DNA of 17,758 nucleotides, taken from assembly GCA_002418865.1 (NCBI GenBank), contig DIEY01000094.1, forward strand, positions 1,594 through 19,351. The letters run 5' to 3'. Shown piece by piece: positions 1 to 7,401 of this stretch. The number at the start of each line of letters is the position of its first letter. Position 1 is the stretch's first letter. A model generated the notes under the pieces. It had not been told where the DNA came from. It searched no databases and saw only the letters and a program-made list of their open reading frames with translations. The DNA is from Bacteroidales bacterium UBA5762. Lineage in GTDB: Bacteria > Bacteroidota > Bacteroidia > Bacteroidales > TTA-H9. The translations under genes and the position numbers were made by a program.

Positions 1-80
1 CAAAAGTTGAAACAAAACAACCATAAGATTCAAATAACTAATATTTAGCCAATTAACTAACACTAAAAACAAGCATAATT

Positions 81-638
81 ATGATAAAAGTTGGAATTAT
101 CATTGGAAGTACACGACCTGGGCGCAACTCTGAGGCAGTTGCCAAGTGGGTTTATGAGATTGCAAGCAAAAGAAAAGATGCCATTTTCGAGCTTGTAGAT
201 TTAAAGGATTATAATTTCCCTTTACTTAATGAATCCATTCCGGCCTCTATGGGCCAGTACGAACATGAATATACTCGTAGATGGGCCGAAAAAATTGACT
301 CGTTGGATGCATTCATTTTTGTTACCCCTGAGTACAATCATGCGCCAAGTGCCGCTTTGAAAAATGCGCTCGATTATATCTACACCGAATGGAATAACAA
401 GTCAGCTGGATTTGTAAGTTATGGATCGATGGGGGGAGTTCGTGCAGTAGAACAATTACGCCAGATTATGGCTGAACTACAAATTGCCGATGTACGTGCT
501 CAAGTCTCTCTATCACTTTTCACTGATTTTGAAAATTTCAGCACTTTTAAGCCGGCGCCAATGCATGAAACTTATCTTAATACGATGATCGACCAATTGG
601 TGGCCTGGGGCGAAGCTCTGAAGACGATCAGAAAATAA
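81..638 (+). CDS. NAD(P)H-dependent FMN reductase family protein (flavodoxin-like quinone/azo reductase type)
   Basis: A 185-residue flavodoxin-fold protein of the NADPH-dependent FMN reductase family, whose members transfer hydride from NAD(P)H through FMN to quinones, azo dyes, chromate or free flavin in the cytoplasm. Seen: the FMN-phosphate loop GSTRPGR at residues 9-15 directly after the first beta strand, PEYNHAPSAALKNALD at 83-98 (the family's PEYN...LKNALD signature) and YGSMGG at 114-119. Length is normal for the family. The ATG at 81 is the right start because the first strand begins at residue 2. No signal peptide. It is the first gene visible in a tight same-strand run, ending 3 bp before the dioxygenase gene. 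The true substrate cannot be read from sequence; a quinone-reductase role is inferred from neighbours. Confidence 0.9.
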   Translation: MIKVGIIIGSTRPGRNSEAVAKWVYEIASKRKDAIFELVDLKDYNFPLLNESIPASMGQYEHEYTRRWAEKIDSLDAFIFVTPEYNHAPSAALKNALDYIYTEWNNKSAGFVSYGSMGGVRAVEQLRQIMAELQIADVRAQVSLSLFTDFENFSTFKPAPMHETYLNTMIDQLVAWGEALKTIRK

Positions 639-641
639 ACA

Positions 642-1460
642 ATGAACTCTACTGAGAAATTACCGGTATTCTATATCCCTCACGGAGGAGGGCCGTGGCA
701 CGTCATGGAAGATTACATGGGCGATCCTGAGGGATATGGAATGCTTAAAAATTATCTCGAAAAACTTGGGAAAGAATATCGAGAGAAAATCGATTCACTT
801 TTGATTGTCTCTGCTCATTGGGAAGAACCCTCACCCACTATACATTTTGGGGGCAAACCTTCCATGTTTTACGATTATTATGGCTTTCCCGATTTTACGT
901 ATCGTTTACGCTGGCCTGCACCCGGTAATCCTGAACTTGCAGCTTACATCGAACAGATAATGAAACAAGCAGGATTTCAAACCGAACGCGAAACCGAAAG
1001 AGGTTACGATCATGGAACTTTTGTTCCAATGATGATTGCATTTCCGGAGGCAAAGATCCCCACGGCTCAACTCTCATTGGTTAAAGGCCTTGATCCAGCA
1101 CTTCATATTGCATTGGGCAAGGCTCTCGAACCATTACGCTCACAAAAAGTTCTCATCATTTGTTCCGGTATGAGCTATCATAATCTGTATGCACTCATGA
1201 CAGGTAGTAAATATGTTGGTGAAGATTCGAAACATTTTGATGAATGGCTCACAGCATCAATTGAATTGAGAAATGCCGAAGAAAGGAATGAAAAATTAAT
1301 CAACTGGTTGAAAGCGCCAGCTGCAAGAGAATCTCATCCAAGAAGCGAACATCTGGTGCCTTTATTTGTGGCTGCTGGGGCTGCTGGCAACGATATGGGT
1401 TACAGAGATTATTCGGGAATTTTACTAAGGGCTAGTATTTCGGCATTTAAATTTGGTTAA
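642..1460 (+). CDS. DODA-type extradiol aromatic ring-opening dioxygenase (YgiD/LigB-like)
   Basis: A 272-residue member of the class III extradiol dioxygenase family (4,5-DOPA dioxygenase type, like E. coli YgiD), which opens catechol-like rings with O2 using a non-haem metal. Seen: IPHGGGP with His14, SAHWE with His59, YDHGTFVPM with His124, SGMSYHNL with His180, and a C-terminal HPRSEHLVPLFVAAGAA block with His232 and His237. His14, His59 and His180 correspond to the usual metal ligands. The start at 642 keeps the first metal histidine close to the N-terminus, as in relatives. The gap to the upstream gene is only 3 bp and to the next gene 18 bp, so co-transcription is likely. It is cytoplasmic. 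Substrate is unknown: catechol-type compounds or hydroquinones are possible. Its O2 chemistry suggests the host meets oxygen. Confidence 0.9.
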   Translation: MNSTEKLPVFYIPHGGGPWHVMEDYMGDPEGYGMLKNYLEKLGKEYREKIDSLLIVSAHWEEPSPTIHFGGKPSMFYDYYGFPDFTYRLRWPAPGNPELAAYIEQIMKQAGFQTERETERGYDHGTFVPMMIAFPEAKIPTAQLSLVKGLDPALHIALGKALEPLRSQKVLIICSGMSYHNLYALMTGSKYVGEDSKHFDEWLTASIELRNAEERNEKLINWLKAPAARESHPRSEHLVPLFVAAGAAGNDMGYRDYSGILLRASISAFKFG

Positions 1461-1478
1461 AAAATCTCGCATTGAAGT

Positions 1479-2114
1479 ATGGATACAAATAAGATTACAA
1501 TAGAATTTTTTCATGATGTACTTTGTGCCTGGTGTTATGCTCTCTCACCCCGTATAGAAAAATTAAAAGATGCTTTTGGCGATAAAGTTGAAATAATTCA
1601 TCGTTCTTTTGCACTGGCGCCTGAGCCCAACAGCATCTCCCAAATTTTTGGGCAGAAAGAACAAGGCAAGAAGGAGATTCTGAAGCATTGGCGGGCTGCC
1701 AATCAAAATGACGATGAGCATCGGATAAATGTTGAATTAATGGCTACTCGACAATTCGATTATCCTTATTCCACACCGGCTCTTTTAGCATGCAAAGCAG
1801 CAGAATTACAAGGTGGAAATGCTATGCATGCCAAAATGTTTAACCGCTTACAAAAAGCTCATCTTACTGAATGCCTCAATATTAATGATTTCGAAATTCT
1901 TCTACAATGTGCCAACGATATAGGCTTAAATGTTACACAATGGGGAAAAGACTTCGAGAGTCACAAAGTAAGACAAATGCTCGACGATGATCAATATCGT
2001 GCTTATCAATACAAAATTAATTCGGTACCTACCCTTATTGGCAATCAAAAATACAAACTCACAGGTGCACAACCCTATAACATTCTTCTGGAATGGTTTC
2101 AACAAATACGTTAA
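1479..2114 (+). CDS. DsbA-family thiol oxidoreductase (FrnE/2-hydroxychromene-2-carboxylate isomerase-like fold)
   Basis: A 211-residue cytoplasmic thioredoxin-fold protein of the DsbA/FrnE group. Seen: the active-site CAWC at Cys16-Cys19 straight after the first beta strand, and the NSVPT loop with the presumed cis-proline Pro184, followed by GAQP at 196-199, all typical of FrnE-like proteins. No signal peptide, so it differs from periplasmic DsbA and should act on cytoplasmic thiols. Related GST-kappa/HCCA isomerases share the fold but lack the redox CxxC, which argues for thiol-disulfide chemistry here. It has no C-terminal cysteine pair, unlike the second DsbA-family protein encoded at 3130. 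Gaps of 18 and 30 bp to neighbours support an operon. The exact partner is unknown. Confidence 0.87.
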   Translation: MDTNKITIEFFHDVLCAWCYALSPRIEKLKDAFGDKVEIIHRSFALAPEPNSISQIFGQKEQGKKEILKHWRAANQNDDEHRINVELMATRQFDYPYSTPALLACKAAELQGGNAMHAKMFNRLQKAHLTECLNINDFEILLQCANDIGLNVTQWGKDFESHKVRQMLDDDQYRAYQYKINSVPTLIGNQKYKLTGAQPYNILLEWFQQIR

Positions 2115-2144
2115 TTTACAATAAAAATTTAAACACTTTAATTT

Positions 2145-3110
2145 ATGATGAAAGTTGTAGTGACTTATAAGACTTCAGACAAAGAAAAAGAATTCATCAA
2201 AAACACCCTTAACAATGAAGCAACAGTATACTTCATAGATGAATATTCTGATAAAGAAGCGACTAATCTTATTCAGCAGGCAGATGTTCTATTATCATGG
2301 AATCCAAGCCGAGAAGGAATAAATAAGAATAAGCTATCTTTAAATCATGTTAAGTTTATGCAGCTTTTATCGGCTGGGTATGATCATGTTCAACTCGAAG
2401 ATTTTCCGACTGCTCTTAAAATAGCTGCCAACCAAGGGGCTTATGCAGAGCCAATGGCCGAGCACGTAGTGGCAATGTTGCTGGCATTGAATAAACGCTT
2501 ACCTATTTATCACAAACAAATGGCCGAAGGACATTTTGACCAATTAAAAAGCCTAACGAGATTCTTAAAGGGTTCGGTAGTCGGAATTATTGGATTTGGT
2601 TCTATAGGCAAGGCCACAGCTCGGCTTTTAAAACCTTTCGGCGTTCGTTTGATGGCCATCAATACATCGGGTAAAACCGACCAAGAAGTGGAATTTATTG
2701 GTACTCTGGCCGATTTAGACTATGTTCTGAAAAATGCAGATAATCTTATACTAACTATTGCTTTGAATAAAGAAACCATGGGTTTGCTCAACAAACAAAG
2801 ACTTGAACTCATGAAGGATGATGCAGTTTTAGTAAATGTTGCCAGAGGTGGTCTGATTGACGAACAAGCACTTTATAATCACCTATCAACACATCCTGAT
2901 TTTTATGCTGGTATCGATGCTTGGTGGGTTGAACCATTTAAAGATAACAGATTTGAACTCCATTACCCTTTCTTTGAGCTTCCAAATCTGTTGGGATCAC
3001 CACACAATTCGGCTATGGTTGACGAAGCTTTGCATTTGGGTACTCAGCATGCCTTAGAAAATGTATTAAGATTTATACGTCGATCCGAGGTGAAAGGAAT
3101 TATTAATTGA
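2145..3110 (+). CDS. D-2-hydroxyacid dehydrogenase family protein, NAD-dependent
   Basis: A 321-residue D-isomer-specific 2-hydroxyacid dehydrogenase, a family that reversibly reduces 2-keto acids with NAD(P)H. Seen: a catalytic-domain N-terminus, the nucleotide-binding GFGSIG at 150-155, and the family's catalytic triad in its usual contexts: Arg234 in NVARGGLIDE, Glu263 in VEPF and His287 in SPHNS. The segment before Glu263 reads DAWWVEP rather than the commoner DVFxxEP, so the substrate may be unusual. The start could be the ATG at 2145 or the next codon at 2148; the difference is one residue. It sits 30 bp after one DsbA-family gene and 19 bp before another. Its role in the cluster is unclear; it may reduce a keto acid made by ring cleavage or a glyoxylate/pyruvate-like compound (inference). 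Confidence 0.88.
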   Translation: MMKVVVTYKTSDKEKEFIKNTLNNEATVYFIDEYSDKEATNLIQQADVLLSWNPSREGINKNKLSLNHVKFMQLLSAGYDHVQLEDFPTALKIAANQGAYAEPMAEHVVAMLLALNKRLPIYHKQMAEGHFDQLKSLTRFLKGSVVGIIGFGSIGKATARLLKPFGVRLMAINTSGKTDQEVEFIGTLADLDYVLKNADNLILTIALNKETMGLLNKQRLELMKDDAVLVNVARGGLIDEQALYNHLSTHPDFYAGIDAWWVEPFKDNRFELHYPFFELPNLLGSPHNSAMVDEALHLGTQHALENVLRFIRRSEVKGIIN

Positions 3111-3129
3111 AATTACTGTTGAAGCTTAT

Positions 3130-3867
3130 ATGATTATGGAAACAAAAAATGATAATAACTCGATAATAGTAGAAATATGGAGCGATGTAGTGTGCCCATT
3201 TTGTTATATAGGAAAACGACGTTTAGAAAGAGCAATGCAGCAATTCCCTTATCGTGATCAGGTAAAGGTAATTTGGAGAAGTTATCAACTCGACCCATTT
3301 GCTGTAACCCATCCCAACAAGACTACACTGCAAATGATGGTAGAAGAAAAAGACTTCCCCAGCAACCGCATCAACGACTATATCGGTTATATTAATGAAA
3401 TGGCTAAGGAGGTAGGGCTCGACTACCATCTCGATAAAACTTTGGTTGTAAATTCATTCAAGGCTCATCGGCTTTTACATTTAGCAAAAAGACACAATAA
3501 ACAGAACGAGCTCGAAGAAAATATTTTTGCGGCCTATTTTACTCAAGGACAGAATATTGACGATGATGAAACCCTGCTTGAGATTGCAAATCTCTCAGGC
3601 TTAGACAGAAAAGAAGTAAGAGAGGTTTTACAATCCGATGCCTATTCTGACGAAGTGAAACATGATATTGCCCATGCCAAACAGCTTGAAATTTCGGGAG
3701 TACCCTATTTTCTTTTCGACAATAAGTATGCAGTATCGGGAGCTCAAAACGAAGATGTTTTCCTGCAGACCCTACACAAAGCTTTTGCAGATCATAAAAT
3801 ACCTGAAATCATAGAATTTCCATCGGATAAACAAGGAGTATGTGGCCCTGAGGGTTGTTCTTTATGA
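3130..3867 (+). CDS. frnE: FrnE-like DsbA-family disulfide oxidoreductase with C-terminal CX4C
   Basis: A 245-residue cytoplasmic DsbA-family protein of the FrnE type. Seen: SDVVCPFCYIGKRRLE with the CPFC active site at Cys22-Cys25, the cis-proline loop SGVPYF with Pro192, AVSGAQ at 201-206, and a C-terminal tail with Cys238 and Cys243 separated by four residues. From memory, Deinococcus radiodurans FrnE carries a CPWC motif and a second CX4C motif at nearly the same positions and can act as both oxidase and isomerase; the match in spacing is striking. No signal peptide. The start may be Met1 (3130) or Met3 (3136). Gap of 19 bp upstream and 56 bp downstream. Likely role: thiol-disulfide repair during oxidative or electrophile stress (inference from family and neighbours). 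Confidence 0.9.
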   Translation: MIMETKNDNNSIIVEIWSDVVCPFCYIGKRRLERAMQQFPYRDQVKVIWRSYQLDPFAVTHPNKTTLQMMVEEKDFPSNRINDYIGYINEMAKEVGLDYHLDKTLVVNSFKAHRLLHLAKRHNKQNELEENIFAAYFTQGQNIDDDETLLEIANLSGLDRKEVREVLQSDAYSDEVKHDIAHAKQLEISGVPYFLFDNKYAVSGAQNEDVFLQTLHKAFADHKIPEIIEFPSDKQGVCGPEGCSL

Positions 3868-3923
3868 TTAAAATTATTCTTTGAATTTATACCATGTTTG
3901 TTATATCTACCAAATAATTCTGC

Positions 3924-4373
3924 ATGAAAACAATAAACCAAATCGAGTCGATGACGCCATTTGATATGCATTTGTTTACCGAATCTTTTGTTTCGGGAGC
4001 ACAACAAAACAATATAGAAATTCAATACTTCAAAGACTCTAAAGATGATCAAAGCTTTTATGCAAGGGTCAGGTTTCTGGAAGGCGCACAGGGCAGGCCA
4101 GGTATTGTTCACGGAGGTGCAATTGCCGCCGTATTTGATGAATGCATGGGAGCCATTACTCTAAATAACAATCAGCCTGCATATACGGCTAGCCTTAAAA
4201 TAGATTATATATCCCCCTTAACTGTCGAAGCTATATTTTATGTAGAATCTCATCTCTTGAAAACGGAAAAAAGGAAAACTTTTATCACGGGCCAGATATT
4301 CGACGAAAATCAAAAACTGTTTGCTAAATCCGAAGGCTTATATATAACACCAAAAAATGAAGTTGAACCATGA
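3924..4373 (+). CDS. PaaI-type hotdog-fold thioesterase
   Basis: A 149-residue hotdog-fold (4HBT/PaaI superfamily) protein; such enzymes hydrolyse acyl-CoA or aryl-CoA thioesters in the cytoplasm. Seen: the helix-start motif RPGIVHGGAIAAVFDECMGA, residues 58-77, with His63-Gly64-Gly65 and the acidic pair Asp72-Glu73, followed by alternating strands ending in a short tail. Length fits the family. It is preceded by a 56-bp gap, the longest inside genes 1-8, with no convincing promoter. Its stop codon overlaps the start of the next gene by 4 bp (ATGA), so translation of the hydrolase is probably coupled to it. The thioester substrate is unknown. Confidence 0.85.
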   Translation: MKTINQIESMTPFDMHLFTESFVSGAQQNNIEIQYFKDSKDDQSFYARVRFLEGAQGRPGIVHGGAIAAVFDECMGAITLNNNQPAYTASLKIDYISPLTVEAIFYVESHLLKTEKRKTFITGQIFDENQKLFAKSEGLYITPKNEVEP

Positions 4374-5368
4374 AAATGAAAATTAATCTCCTACTTGCTT
4401 TATTAGGTTCGGCACTTTCTATCTACTCCCAGGATGGACAGAAGTGGATGGACATCATGTTAAATAATTATGAATATCCTTATGAAGTTCATTATTTTAA
4501 CTTGAATGTCCAGCAACAGGACTTAAAGATGGCTTATATGGATGTAATACCTGAAAATTCTAATGGTAAAAATATAGTTCTTTTACATGGGAAAAATTTC
4601 AATGGAGCCTATTGGAGAACTACCATCGAAAGACTTAGCAAGGAAGGATTTAGAGTAATTGTTCCTGATCAGGTGGGATTTGGTAAATCGTCAAAACCCC
4701 AAAATTTTAATTATACTTTTCAGCAGTTATCCATCAATACAAAAGAATTATTAGATCGCATTGGAGTACGAAAGGCCATTGTTCTGGGGCACTCTATGGG
4801 TGGAATGCTTGCAACGCGTTTTGCACTAATGTATCCTGAAACTGTTGAAAAATTAATACTCGAAAATCCCATTGGCTTGGAAGACTGGAAATTAGTGGTC
4901 CCGTATAAGCCTATAGATTGGTGGTATCAGATAGAATTGAACCAGACTTACGATAAAATAAAATCATATCAACTCGATAATTATTACGATGGACATTGGA
5001 AACCCGAATATGAAGAATGGGTTGCATTACAGGCGGGGTGGATACTTAATTCCGATTACCCCAGAATAGCCTGGGATGCTGCTTTAACCTTTGATATGAT
5101 TTTTACTCAGCCTGTGTTGTATGAATTTGGAAACATTAAATGCCCCACCTTATTAATCATTGGGACAAGAGATAAAACTGCGCTTGGGAAACAATTGGTA
5201 AGTAACGAAATCGCAAGTAAAATGGGTAATTACAAAGACTTAGGTAAGATTACAGCTAGTAAAATTCCAGGAGCAAAACTGGTTGAGCTCGAGAATGTAG
5301 GCCATTTACCTCATATTGAAAATTTCGATGGCTTTATTGAAGCTTTAATACCATTTATTAATTATTAA
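4370..5368 (+). CDS. Exported alpha/beta-fold hydrolase
   Basis: A 332-residue alpha/beta hydrolase with an N-terminal Sec signal peptide: basic MKMK, hydrophobic core at about 6-18, likely cleavage near Ser20-Gln21. Seen: oxyanion-side LLHGKNFNGAYW at 71-82, nucleophile elbow GHSMGG with Ser142, acid Asp268 in IGTRDKT and catalytic His312 in VGHLPHIE. All three catalytic residues are present, so it should be an active esterase or C-C/epoxide-type hydrolase. It is predicted to work in the periplasm or on the cell surface, unlike the enzymes of genes 1-6. It overlaps the thioesterase gene by 4 bp and lies 22 bp before the flavoenzyme gene. The start is fixed by the signal peptide and the overlap. 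Substrate unknown; proline iminopeptidase-like or haloalkane dehalogenase-like members look similar at this level. Confidence 0.88.
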   Translation: MKMKINLLLALLGSALSIYSQDGQKWMDIMLNNYEYPYEVHYFNLNVQQQDLKMAYMDVIPENSNGKNIVLLHGKNFNGAYWRTTIERLSKEGFRVIVPDQVGFGKSSKPQNFNYTFQQLSINTKELLDRIGVRKAIVLGHSMGGMLATRFALMYPETVEKLILENPIGLEDWKLVVPYKPIDWWYQIELNQTYDKIKSYQLDNYYDGHWKPEYEEWVALQAGWILNSDYPRIAWDAALTFDMIFTQPVLYEFGNIKCPTLLIIGTRDKTALGKQLVSNEIASKMGNYKDLGKITASKIPGAKLVELENVGHLPHIENFDGFIEALIPFINY

Positions 5369-5390
5369 CTAGAATTCAGTAGCTAATTTC

Positions 5391-7322
5391 ATGGAAACAA
5401 AAACTGCTTATCAGAGCTTGCTCACCCCTTTTCAAATTAAAGGAGTGGAACTAAAAAATCGTGTGGTTTTTCTACCTCACGAAATGTACTTTGGCTCAGA
5501 ATACCATCTTCCAACAAAAAAACAAAGGTATTACTACGAAGAAAGAGCCAAAGGAGGCGTTGGCCTTATCGTTGTACCCAGTCTTGGTGTCCATCCTACA
5601 GGATTCTATTCCTGCCAAGTAGCAGCAAAGAAAGAAAGCATTCCAGGCTTAAAGGAAATTACTGATGTGGTTCATAGTTATGGGACGAAAATCTTTGCAC
5701 AATTGAGCCACTATGGCAATCAAACCAAGAGTGTAGAAACACTTCGAGCCACATGGGCGCCCTCTGCCATACCAGATATGACTGTAAGGGAAATTCCAAA
5801 GGAAATGACTATAGATGAAATTCATACTTTAGTAAAAGCCTTTGGAGAAGCCGCTAAATTACTACTTGAAGCTAATTTCGATGGATTTGAAATCAAAGTA
5901 GCACATGATGGCATTTTGAGGCAATTTCTTTCACCAGCCACCAATGTCAGAAATGATGAGTATGGTGGTACTTTGCAGAAAAGAGCACGCATCGTCATTG
6001 AAGTACTTCAGGAAATTAGAAAAAATATAGGAGATAAACCTCTTGGCATCAGACTGTGCATTGACGAATTTATTCCGAAAGGATACTCCATTAATGACGG
6101 AATCGAGTATGCAAAACTCGTCAATCCCTACGTAGACTATATCAATTCTGACTATGGGAATTGGGAAAGCATGGACAAAACCATAGCTTCATTGAATTAT
6201 GAACAAGGGCTTCATCTTAAGTCCATTGCACAAATAAAAAAGGCTGTCGACGTTCCAGTAATTGCCAGTGGGAGAATTATACATCCCGAAATGGCTGAAA
6301 AGGTATTGCTGGATGGTGTTGGCGATTTAGTTGGTATGGCAAGGGAACTAATTGCTGAACCCTATTGGGTGAAGAAAATTGAAGCCGGTGATGCAGAAGA
6401 GATTGTAGAATGCATTGGTTGCAACCAGAAGTGCATAGGTCGTCTCTTGCAAAACCGTGCCATTAGCTGTGTGGTTAATCCTGCGGCAGGATTTGAGGAA
6501 GAATTTTCTCGAGAAAAGCTCTTCAGCAAATCCAGTACGCTTAAGAAGGTTGTAGTAGTTGGTGGTGGGCCGGCTGGAATGAAAGCAGCCGAGATAGCAG
6601 CCAGAAAAGGACACCAAGTAGTTCTTTTTGAACAGAATAACGAGCTGGGCGGCAGAGTAAACTTAGAAAGCAGTCTTCCACACAAGGAAGAAATGGCCGG
6701 AACAGCCAGATACCTAAAGTATGCCCTTAAAAAACTCAAGGTCGATGTAAGACTTAACAAATTGGCCACCGAAGCCGATATCCTGACCGAAAAACCCGAC
6801 ATAACCATAATCGCTACTGGAGCTCAAATTACCAATAGCGAAGGAACCTATTCCGTCGAGGATGTGATCAACAATAAAGTGAAAGGCGAAACCATTCTTG
6901 TAATGGATTTTGACGCTAATATTGAAGGAACTGGAGCCGTAGAATATTTGGCCAATCAAGGCAAAACCGTTCATTGGGCGACTCCTGTGTTTTTCAATGG
7001 ACAAGATAATGAGGTTTCAACCGTGCTACTTCCAATCTATAACCGATTAGGTAAGAAAAAAGTTATTCTCCATCCCATGTCAGTAATGATTAATTTCGAA
7101 AACGGTCGTGCAACCCTTCTGAATCCCTATTTTAATACTACCTCAACCATAGAAGGCATAGAAGCTATTGTAATGGCAGGGATGAAAGTGGCTAATAATT
7201 CTCTTTATAACCAGTTGAGGAATAAACTGCAAAATGTGTATGTTATTGGCGATGCTGCAGCTCCTCGTAATACAGGTGCAGCTTTGGCCGATGCCATGAG
7301 CTTGAGCGTTCATTTAAACTAA
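5391..7322 (+). CDS. Old yellow enzyme / 2,4-dienoyl-CoA reductase-like NADH:flavin oxidoreductase with FAD domain
   Basis: A 643-residue iron-sulfur flavoenzyme of the FadH/trimethylamine dehydrogenase/BaiCD type. Seen: an N-terminal FMN TIM barrel (about 8-335) with QFLSPATNVRNDEYGG at 178-193, IASGR at 291-295 and a C-terminal-side VGMAR; the [4Fe-4S] ligand cluster Cys341, Cys344, Cys348 and Cys360; then a Rossmann NAD(P)/FAD domain with VVVVGGGPAGMKAAE at 387-401, an acidic strand end at Glu414, the ATGAQ strand near 476, and the closing VIGDAAAPRNTGAALADA. Electrons would pass from NAD(P)H through FAD and Fe-S to FMN and onto an electron-poor C=C bond, such as a dienoyl-CoA, enone or quinone. 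Usual length for the family. It is the last gene of the tight run and is followed by a strong hairpin. Confidence 0.92.
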   Translation: METKTAYQSLLTPFQIKGVELKNRVVFLPHEMYFGSEYHLPTKKQRYYYEERAKGGVGLIVVPSLGVHPTGFYSCQVAAKKESIPGLKEITDVVHSYGTKIFAQLSHYGNQTKSVETLRATWAPSAIPDMTVREIPKEMTIDEIHTLVKAFGEAAKLLLEANFDGFEIKVAHDGILRQFLSPATNVRNDEYGGTLQKRARIVIEVLQEIRKNIGDKPLGIRLCIDEFIPKGYSINDGIEYAKLVNPYVDYINSDYGNWESMDKTIASLNYEQGLHLKSIAQIKKAVDVPVIASGRIIHPEMAEKVLLDGVGDLVGMARELIAEPYWVKKIEAGDAEEIVECIGCNQKCIGRLLQNRAISCVVNPAAGFEEEFSREKLFSKSSTLKKVVVVGGGPAGMKAAEIAARKGHQVVLFEQNNELGGRVNLESSLPHKEEMAGTARYLKYALKKLKVDVRLNKLATEADILTEKPDITIIATGAQITNSEGTYSVEDVINNKVKGETILVMDFDANIEGTGAVEYLANQGKTVHWATPVFFNGQDNEVSTVLLPIYNRLGKKKVILHPMSVMINFENGRATLLNPYFNTTSTIEGIEAIVMAGMKVANNSLYNQLRNKLQNVYVIGDAAAPRNTGAALADAMSLSVHLN

Positions 7323-7330
7323 AAATTTCC

Positions 7331-7359
7331 GGGAAGCCCCATGCCCTGTGGGGCTTCTC
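7331..7359 (+). terminator. Hairpin after the flavoenzyme gene, terminator or attenuator
   Basis: An 11-bp stem (core GAAGCCCCA at 7333-7341 with TGGGGCTTC at 7349-7357, extended by one G-T and one G-C pair) and a 7-nt loop, starting 9 bases after the flavoenzyme stop. The following bases TTCTAATTATT are T-rich but not a clean T-run, so termination could be partial. No promoter is recognisable in the 42 bases before the SDR gene, which suggests that some read-through feeds the downstream genes. Confidence 0.65.
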
Positions 7360-7401
7360 TTCTAATTATTAAAAAACATTTACCAAAAAATTATTAAAAA
7401 A

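Noticed and set aside
1..80. Imperfect palindrome TTAGCCAATTAACTAA (45-60) before the first gene as an operator
   Set aside because: Only 12 of 16 positions are symmetric and it shares no sequence with the MarR-proximal palindrome; the upstream region is cut by the window edge.
1448..1455. TAAATTTG, a perfect match to the Bacteroidota -7 box just before the DsbA-family gene at 1479
   Set aside because: It lies inside the dioxygenase coding sequence and has no TTTG about 20 bp upstream, so a promoter is not supported.
6362..6808. Antisense open frame of 148 codons inside the flavoenzyme gene, and similar antisense or overlapping frames at 895-1077, 3792-4112, 6714-7004, 7875-8174 and within the MG2 gene
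   Set aside because: All lie within strongly supported genes, show no recognisable domain and have composition expected of shadow frames.
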